Below are positions 59,241 through 64,000 of a stretch of DNA of 64,000 bases, piece after piece. Origin of the DNA: Streptomyces fragilis (GTDB lineage: Bacteria; Actinomycetota; Actinomycetes; Streptomycetales; Streptomycetaceae); NCBI RefSeq assembly GCF_003112515.1, contig NZ_BEVZ01000001.1, forward strand, positions 248,001-312,000, written 5' to 3'. Below the pieces are notes generated by a model. That model ran no database searches. It was given only the letters and a program-made list of their open reading frames with translations, and was not told the origin of the DNA. Position 1 is the stretch's first letter; each line of letters starts with the position of its first letter. The translations under genes were made by a program, and so were the position numbers.

Positions 59241-60463
59241 TGTACCAGGAGGACTCCGACCCGGTCGACGTCACCGTCGTCCTGCGTGAACTGCGTTTCC
59301 GGCACGACGACGGCGAGTGGATCGTCGGATGTCCCGACGGCGGCCGGGTGGTCGCCATCCCCGAGGTGGGGATGGAAGCTCTGCGGCTGCTCGCCGCGGG
59401 GAACGGCGTGCGCCGCACGCAGCGACTCGTCCTCGGATCAACAGGACGCTCCGTCGATGTGTCCGCGTTCGTGCGAGGGCTGGCGGACGCGGGCCTGGTG
59501 AAGAGATTCGGCCACGAGGAGTTCCCCGGCGAGGCCGAGAGAGTGACGCTGCCCCGACTGCGTCAGCGGCACGTGCGCTGGCTGCTCTCACCTGTCGTCC
59601 AGGCGACCATCATGTCGGTGCCGTTGGCGGGCGTGGGTGCGGTATTGCTCGGTTACGTCCAGTTGCCGACGTGGACCGACTTCCTGTGGTCGGAATACAG
59701 CACAGTGAATCTGTTGACGCAGCTCGGGCTGGCCTGGGTGCTGATCGGATTGCACGAACTCGCGCATCTGGGTACAGCGCGCGCCGCCGGGGTCGCGGGA
59801 CGGGTGACGCTGGGGACACGCCTGCAATTCCTGGTGGCCCAGACGGAAGTGTCCGGCATCTGGCTCAAGGGCCGCCGGGAACGTCTGACCGTCTACTTGT
59901 CCGGTATCGCTCTTGATGCCTGCGTGGCCGGGCTCTGTCTGCTGGCACTCGCTCTCGGAGCGCGCTCGCCGCTCCTCGCGGTCGTAATCGTGCTTCAGGC
60001 GCTCGCCATCGCCGAGCAGTTCATGATCTTCATGCGTACCGACATCTACTTCCTCGTACAGGACCTCACGGGCTGCCGTGACCTGTACGGAGACGCGGGC
60101 AGATACCTTCGCCACCTCGTGTCCCGGCCGGCCGGAAACCTCTCGGCCCGCGCGCTGCCCGCGCTGTTGCCCCGCGAGCGCCGGATCGTCATGTGCTACG
60201 CCGTGGTGGCGGCGGCCGGAACCGGCGTCTGCCTCTTCCTCGGCACCCGTTACCTGACCGAGGTGATGTGGCCGCTGCTGGGCCGCTCGGTCCTTCGGCT
60301 CACCGAGACCGAAGAGCGACTGCTCTGGTGGGACTCGGCCGCCACGGCAGTCTGCCTGTGCGGACTGCACGCTCTGTGGGCACGCACCTGGTGGCACCGC
60401 CACCAGCGCAGAGTACGGAGGACGGTCTCGCGTCTGACAGGTCGCCGACCCCTTCACTCATGA
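59240..60463 (+). CDS. M50-type membrane zinc metalloprotease with PqqD-like N-terminus
   Basis: The 407-residue protein has an N-terminal domain of about 80 residues whose pattern resembles PqqD (FRHDDGEWIVGCPDGGRVVAIPEVGMEALRLL, then VSAFVRGLADAGLVKRFG), then about six membrane helices. Zinc-binding HELAH lies at about residues 172-176 (IGLHELAHLGTARAAG), and the third ligand region is FMRTDIYFLVQDLTGCRDLYGDA (D about 267). This is the arrangement of peptide zinc metalloproteases of RiPP and bacteriocin loci. It could remove a leader or process the E1 product at the membrane. ATG 59240 (TGATG overlap with the ThiF stop) is preferred over 59228. A basic tail ends the protein. Confidence 0.8.
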   Translation: MYQEDSDPVDVTVVLRELRFRHDDGEWIVGCPDGGRVVAIPEVGMEALRLLAAGNGVRRTQRLVLGSTGRSVDVSAFVRGLADAGLVKRFGHEEFPGEAERVTLPRLRQRHVRWLLSPVVQATIMSVPLAGVGAVLLGYVQLPTWTDFLWSEYSTVNLLTQLGLAWVLIGLHELAHLGTARAAGVAGRVTLGTRLQFLVAQTEVSGIWLKGRRERLTVYLSGIALDACVAGLCLLALALGARSPLLAVVIVLQALAIAEQFMIFMRTDIYFLVQDLTGCRDLYGDAGRYLRHLVSRPAGNLSARALPALLPRERRIVMCYAVVAAAGTGVCLFLGTRYLTEVMWPLLGRSVLRLTETEERLLWWDSAATAVCLCGLHALWARTWWHRHQRRVRRTVSRLTGRRPLHS

Positions 60464-60474
60464 TCAACAATGTG

Positions 60475-60504
60475 TTGCCGCCTGCACTTCGCCCTCGTTA
60501 AAGT
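60475..60504 (+). promoter_or_regulatory. Predicted promoter for leaderless transcription of the SARP gene
   Basis: TTGCCG (60475-60480), an 18-nt spacer and TAAAGT (60499-60504) fit a vegetative promoter. GTG 60512 starts 7 nt after the -10, and no RBS is present. The gene can therefore be transcribed separately from the RiPP-like operon. Confidence 0.55.
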
Positions 60505-60511
60505 GCACAAG

Positions 60512-63500
60512 GTGTCCGCTTCGCACGTAGCTTTCCGTCTGCTCGGGCCTCTGGAAGTCGAGAGCGACAGTTGTCCTGTGAGGCTGACGCCTCGGCAGCG
60601 TGCCCTCTGTGCGGCCCTCCTGCTTCAGCCAGGCCGAGTGGTGTCGGTCGACCGCCTGGTGGACCAGCTCTGGGGAGCGGCGCCCCCGCAGGCCGGGGAG
60701 GCCCGCGTGCGGGCGCTGGTCGCGGAGGTGCGGCGCGCGATGGGTGCATGCGCGTCAGTGCTGGAGACCCGCCGTCCCGGGTATGCCATCCGCGTGACAC
60801 CTGACGAGCTCGACACCCTCAAGTTCGAAGAACTCGTGGGTGAGGGCTCGCGTATGAGTGCGGCCGGGGAGTGGCGAGCGGCCCTGCGCTGCCATGGTGA
60901 GGCGCTCCGCCTCTGGCGGGGGGAGCCCCTGACCGACCTGCCGGCCCTCGCCACCTGGGCGGAACGTGAGCGGTTGTCCGAGCTCCGGAAAACCGCTCAA
61001 GCGGGCATGGCGGAGGCCGAGATGGAGCTGGGCGACCACCCCAGTGCTGTGGCACGGTTGGTCCGTCTCACGGCGGAGGACCCGCTCAGGGAGCGGCCGC
61101 ATGTCCTTCTGATGCGAGCACTGCAACTCGACGGGAGGATGGGCGAGGCGCTACAGGTGTACGCGGCGCTGAGGCGGCGTCTGGTGGAGGAGCTGGGCAC
61201 GGAGCCCTCCGCCGCGCTCACAGCCGCACACCAGCGCCTGCTGGCCGGTGAGGCGGAGGTGGCTCGGCGTCCGTCACCGCAGGAAGCCGAGGACGAACGC
61301 CGCAAGGACGCGGTGGTGCCGCGGCAGCTTCCCGCCGCACCGCGACTGTTCGTCGGGCGTTCGGCGGAGTTGTCGAGTCTGGACGACTGCCTCCACAAGA
61401 ACGAGCCACTGGCGCTGATCACTGGCCCCGCCGGTATCGGCAAGAGCAGCTTGGCCCTCAAATGGGCCAACCGGGTCATGCCGCGCTTTCCCGACGGACA
61501 GTTGTTCCTCCCCATGCACGGTTTCGACGGCCGTGCGCCGATGAGCGCGGGAGAGGCGCTGGTCATCCTCTTGCAAGGCCTCGGCTGCGCGGTCCGGGAC
61601 ATCCCCACAGGGCAGGACGCGCAAGCCGCCCTGTACCGCACCATGATCGCTCGCCGCAAAATGCTCCTGGTGCTGGACGACGTCACCGACGCCGAAACGG
61701 TGCGAAGGTTGCAACCGCCCGCTCCCGGCTCGATGACCGTGGTGACGAGCCGGTACAAACTCGGTTCCCTGATCACCTTGGAGGGTGCGCGCCGGATCAC
61801 CTGCGACCTCTTCGGCGAGGAGGAAGCCCTGGAACTGCTGAGGGCGGGCCCTTCGGCGATGAGTGTGGACGAGGAGCCGGAGGCATCCGGCCGGCTGGTC
61901 CAACTGTGCGAGCGTCTTCCCCTGGCCCTGAGCATCGCCAGGTCCTGGCTGCAGGAGGGCGGTCACGGGCGCGTCCAGGAGTACATCGACGAACTGGCCG
62001 AGCGAGGCCGACTGGCCGGCCTGCAGTCCGAGGGCGACGACAGCGTGGCTGTTCGCGCGGCGTTGGACCTTTCCTACGAGACACTGCTCCCGGAAGCCCG
62101 CCGGGTCTTCCGGCTCCTCGGTGTCACGGGAGGCAGCGGGCGCTCCACCGCCGCAATCGCCGCCACGTCCGACATCGATGCGAACCGTGCCGAGGAACTC
62201 CTGCGTCAGGCGGAGAAGGTTCATCTCGTCCGGAGGGACGGCCGCGGACGGTGGGCCTGGCACGACCTGGTTCATGAATACGCGGTCGCCAGGAGCGGCA
62301 CCGAGGACCCTGCGGACGTCCGCGACGCTGCTCGGCACAGACTCCTGGGGCACTACCTGCACAGCCTCGTAGCGGCAGCTGCAGTATGCAGTTTCCACAC
62401 ACCTGCCGTGCCGTTGCCACCATCCGACGGAGCCGCCCCTCGTGCCTTCCGCTGCATGGACGAGGCAGCCGCCTGGGTGGATGCGGAGTGGAAGGACATC
62501 GTCTCGGCCGTCATGCACGCGGCAGACTTCGGGCCGGCGCATTACGCGTGGCAGATCGTGGATGCCATGCAGGACGTCTTCCATCACTGGCGCCCGCTTT
62601 CCGACTGGATCCGGCTGGCGACCATCTCCCGCAGCGCCGCGGATCGCGACGGTGACGCCGTGGGCGTGGCCGCGATGTCACTCGCCCTTGGCGCCGCCCG
62701 GTGGAGGGAGGGTGACCTGCGTGAGGCTTTCGCCGCCTTCCAGCGCGCCGAGGACCGTTCCAAGGTGGCACGGTGGGGCCATGGAGAGGCGGCCGGACTA
62801 CAGGGCGCAGGGGTCACCTTGAAAATTCTCGGCGAGCCCCGCCGAGCCCTTCCCCGCTACCGCAAAGCGATCGATCTCTACCACCAGCAGGGGAACCGCC
62901 GCTCCGAGGGCTTGATGCTCCTCAACATGTCCTCCCTCAACCTCTCGCTCGGTCTGCTCGACGAGGCGGAGGAGGCAGCGACCAGAGCCCTCGACCTGCT
63001 GCAGGCCGACTTACGGATTCCCCGGTGCTTGGCGCTGGCCAACCTCGCCTCCGTCCGGCTCCACCAAGGCAGCCTGACGAGCGTCACCGAGCCGCTGCGG
63101 GAGTCGTTCGCCATCTGTCGTGACGCCGACCTCCCTTACGCGGAGGCGATGACACTGGACGTGCTCGCCAGGTTCCACGCGGAGACGGGAAGGGACGACA
63201 TCGCCTGGCGGGTCTGGCACGATGCCCTGGCCGTCGCCGAATGGGCGGAGAACCGTTACTGCCGGGCGAACGCATTGCTCGGTCTGTCTCTGCTGGCGCT
63301 GCGGTGGCGCTCCGCAGAGGACGCCCGGCAGTACCTGCAGCAGGCCGACGGCCTGATCGATTCGGGGTACCACGCCGGGAGGGTGGACGCCCTGCTCCAG
63401 CGCGCCCTGATCTCCCACGCCACGGGCGACGCGCTCACCGCAACGGCGCTGCTGGGACAGGCCGGCACGATGGCGATCGACGCCCATGTGCTGAGGCTTC

Positions 63501-63886
63501 CCTTGATCCGTGCCGCTGAGGCACTGACCCTGCTCGAGACCGGGGAGCCGAAAGCCGCCTTCGACGCTGCCCAAGGCGGGGTGGACGCCGCCCGACAGGC
63601 ATCGCAGCGTCTCGTAGAGGCGCGCTGTCTCAAAATCTTGGCCACGGCCGGCGAGGCCGCGGGGATCCTGCCCGCCGCTGAGGCCGCGGCAGGCAGGGCC
63701 ACCTCACTGTTCGACAGTCTCGGCATTCCCGCGGTACACCGCGATGGTGCCTGGTGGGCGGCCGGAGACGTCACGAAGCGACCTGTGGGCGCGCTGCCTC
63801 ATACCGTCGCGAAACCGCCCGCAGAGAGGGAGGAAAGACTGCGCGGGTTCATGGCGGACCACTTCCCGGAGGGCTGGGCAAGCTGA
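60512..63886 (+). CDS. AfsR-like SARP regulator with NB-ARC and TPR domains
   Basis: The 1124-residue regulator has an OmpR-type winged helix (residues 1-95, FRLLGPLEVESDSCPVRLTPRQRALCAALLLQPG), a BTAD domain (about 96-250, GVTPDEL-like to MGEALQVYAALRRRLVEELGTEPSAAL), an NB-ARC ATPase (about 285-590; Walker A LITGPAGIGKSS about 301-312, Walker B MLLVLDDV about 387-394) and TPR-like helices to the end. This matches AfsR-type activators of secondary-metabolite clusters. One in-frame TTA leucine codon (63011-63013, about codon 834) puts translation under bldA control. Direct repeats spaced 11 bp upstream of the MauE-like gene are candidate targets. Confidence 0.9.
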   Translation: MSASHVAFRLLGPLEVESDSCPVRLTPRQRALCAALLLQPGRVVSVDRLVDQLWGAAPPQAGEARVRALVAEVRRAMGACASVLETRRPGYAIRVTPDELDTLKFEELVGEGSRMSAAGEWRAALRCHGEALRLWRGEPLTDLPALATWAERERLSELRKTAQAGMAEAEMELGDHPSAVARLVRLTAEDPLRERPHVLLMRALQLDGRMGEALQVYAALRRRLVEELGTEPSAALTAAHQRLLAGEAEVARRPSPQEAEDERRKDAVVPRQLPAAPRLFVGRSAELSSLDDCLHKNEPLALITGPAGIGKSSLALKWANRVMPRFPDGQLFLPMHGFDGRAPMSAGEALVILLQGLGCAVRDIPTGQDAQAALYRTMIARRKMLLVLDDVTDAETVRRLQPPAPGSMTVVTSRYKLGSLITLEGARRITCDLFGEEEALELLRAGPSAMSVDEEPEASGRLVQLCERLPLALSIARSWLQEGGHGRVQEYIDELAERGRLAGLQSEGDDSVAVRAALDLSYETLLPEARRVFRLLGVTGGSGRSTAAIAATSDIDANRAEELLRQAEKVHLVRRDGRGRWAWHDLVHEYAVARSGTEDPADVRDAARHRLLGHYLHSLVAAAAVCSFHTPAVPLPPSDGAAPRAFRCMDEAAAWVDAEWKDIVSAVMHAADFGPAHYAWQIVDAMQDVFHHWRPLSDWIRLATISRSAADRDGDAVGVAAMSLALGAARWREGDLREAFAAFQRAEDRSKVARWGHGEAAGLQGAGVTLKILGEPRRALPRYRKAIDLYHQQGNRRSEGLMLLNMSSLNLSLGLLDEAEEAATRALDLLQADLRIPRCLALANLASVRLHQGSLTSVTEPLRESFAICRDADLPYAEAMTLDVLARFHAETGRDDIAWRVWHDALAVAEWAENRYCRANALLGLSLLALRWRSAEDARQYLQQADGLIDSGYHAGRVDALLQRALISHATGDALTATALLGQAGTMAIDAHVLRLPLIRAAEALTLLETGEPKAAFDAAQGGVDAARQASQRLVEARCLKILATAGEAAGILPAAEAAAGRATSLFDSLGIPAVHRDGAWWAAGDVTKRPVGALPHTVAKPPAEREERLRGFMADHFPEGWAS

Positions 63887-63999
63887 TGTGCCATCACAGC
63901 TGATTCGGCCGGTTCACCCTGGACCAGGAGCGACCTGTTCAATTCCTGCAGCTCCGGTCCAGGCTCACAGCCCAGGAAGTCGATCGTTCTGCGCCTCAG
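63799..63999 (-). CDS. Partial minus-strand frame with BTAD/SARP-like C-terminus (continues off window)
   Basis: The minus strand is open from the window edge (codon boundary 63999) to TGA 63799-63801. The first visible residues, R-R-R-T-I-D-F-L-G-C-E-P-G-P-E-L-Q-E-L, match the end of a BTAD domain (the L-G-x-E-P-G-P-E-L motif), after which the frame is unlike any family and crosses the 3' end of the AfsR-like gene by 88 nt. It may be the 3' end of a second SARP gene, converging on the first, or a decayed fragment. Only 67 codons are visible. Confidence 0.45.
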   Translation of the reverse strand: MRRRTIDFLGCEPGPELQELNRSLLVQGEPAESAVMAHQLAQPSGKWSAMNPRSLSSLSAGGFATV

Positions 64000-64000
64000 A

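Noticed and set aside
53798..63886. Assignment of the cluster to lanthipeptides, thiopeptides/TOMMs or lasso peptides
   Set aside because: No LanB/C/M, YcaO, lasso cyclase or transglutaminase-like protease gene was found; the ThiF is not fused to YcaO.

Overview
The window reads as a chromosomal segment of a Streptomyces or a very close actinomycete. The evidence is very high G+C with strong third-position GC bias, GTG and occasional TTG starts, several apparently leaderless genes, a DtxR-type repressor next to a SIS-domain gene, an AfsR/SARP regulator with a TTA (bldA-type) codon, and many Streptomyces-typical families. From memory only, the order purU, DtxR repressor, SIS protein, citrate synthase, pdxH, acyl-CoA carboxylase, serC resembles the SCO44xx to SCO43xx stretch of S. 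coelicolor.

Layout. 1-8.4 kb: TetR tail, flavin monooxygenase, MFS exporter, GlxA/AraC-type regulator, a HATPase kinase and a STAS protein (partner-switching parts), then an ECF sigma factor translationally coupled to a zinc-finger anti-sigma-like protein. 8.4-24.5 kb: purU, repeat-rich membrane protein, HTH/TPR regulator, primase-like protein, GNAT, two-gene ABC system, alpha/beta hydrolase without the nucleophile Ser, DtxR/DmdR1 repressor and divergent SIS protein sharing a DasR-like site, PAS/GAF sensor, an orphan 12-codon ORF with a near-perfect Shine-Dalgarno, citrate synthase, pdxH.

24.6-35.0 kb: a tightly coupled minus-strand catabolic operon (DinB-like protein, AtuA-like protein, carboxyltransferase, biotin carboxylase, acyl-CoA dehydrogenase, acyl-CoA ligase, enoyl-CoA hydratase, TetR) preceded by a palindromic operator. 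It probably handles branched or terpenoid acyl-CoAs. Two oddities lie inside it: a chain of ATGA-overlapping mini-ORFs and a 42-nt mini-element in frame within the dehydrogenase. 35-53.7 kb: mostly housekeeping and transport (GNATs, Rpn-like nuclease, EamA exporter, GlcD/GlpC fusion dehydrogenase, serC, NCS2 permease, MarR plus MFS, secreted protein, SGNH hydrolase, aldo/keto reductase, thpR, sacsin-like ATPase).

53.8-63.9 kb is the most interesting part: an apparently complete, unfamiliar RiPP-type cluster. A 60-aa six-cysteine peptide, with its own RBS and strong terminator, faces a plus-strand operon encoding a MauE-like membrane redox protein, a TlpA/MauD-like CxxC protein, an ABC exporter, an S26 signal peptidase, a 46-aa peptide followed by a perfect stem-loop, an E1/ThiF enzyme with an N-terminal PqqD-like (RRE) domain, an M50-type membrane metalloprotease, and an AfsR-like SARP regulator with one TTA codon. 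There is no LanM, YcaO, radical-SAM or lasso cyclase in the window. I infer secretion and oxidative folding of a disulfide-rich peptide plus E1-type C-terminal activation of a peptide. The right edge holds the tail of a second BTAD/SARP-like reading frame.
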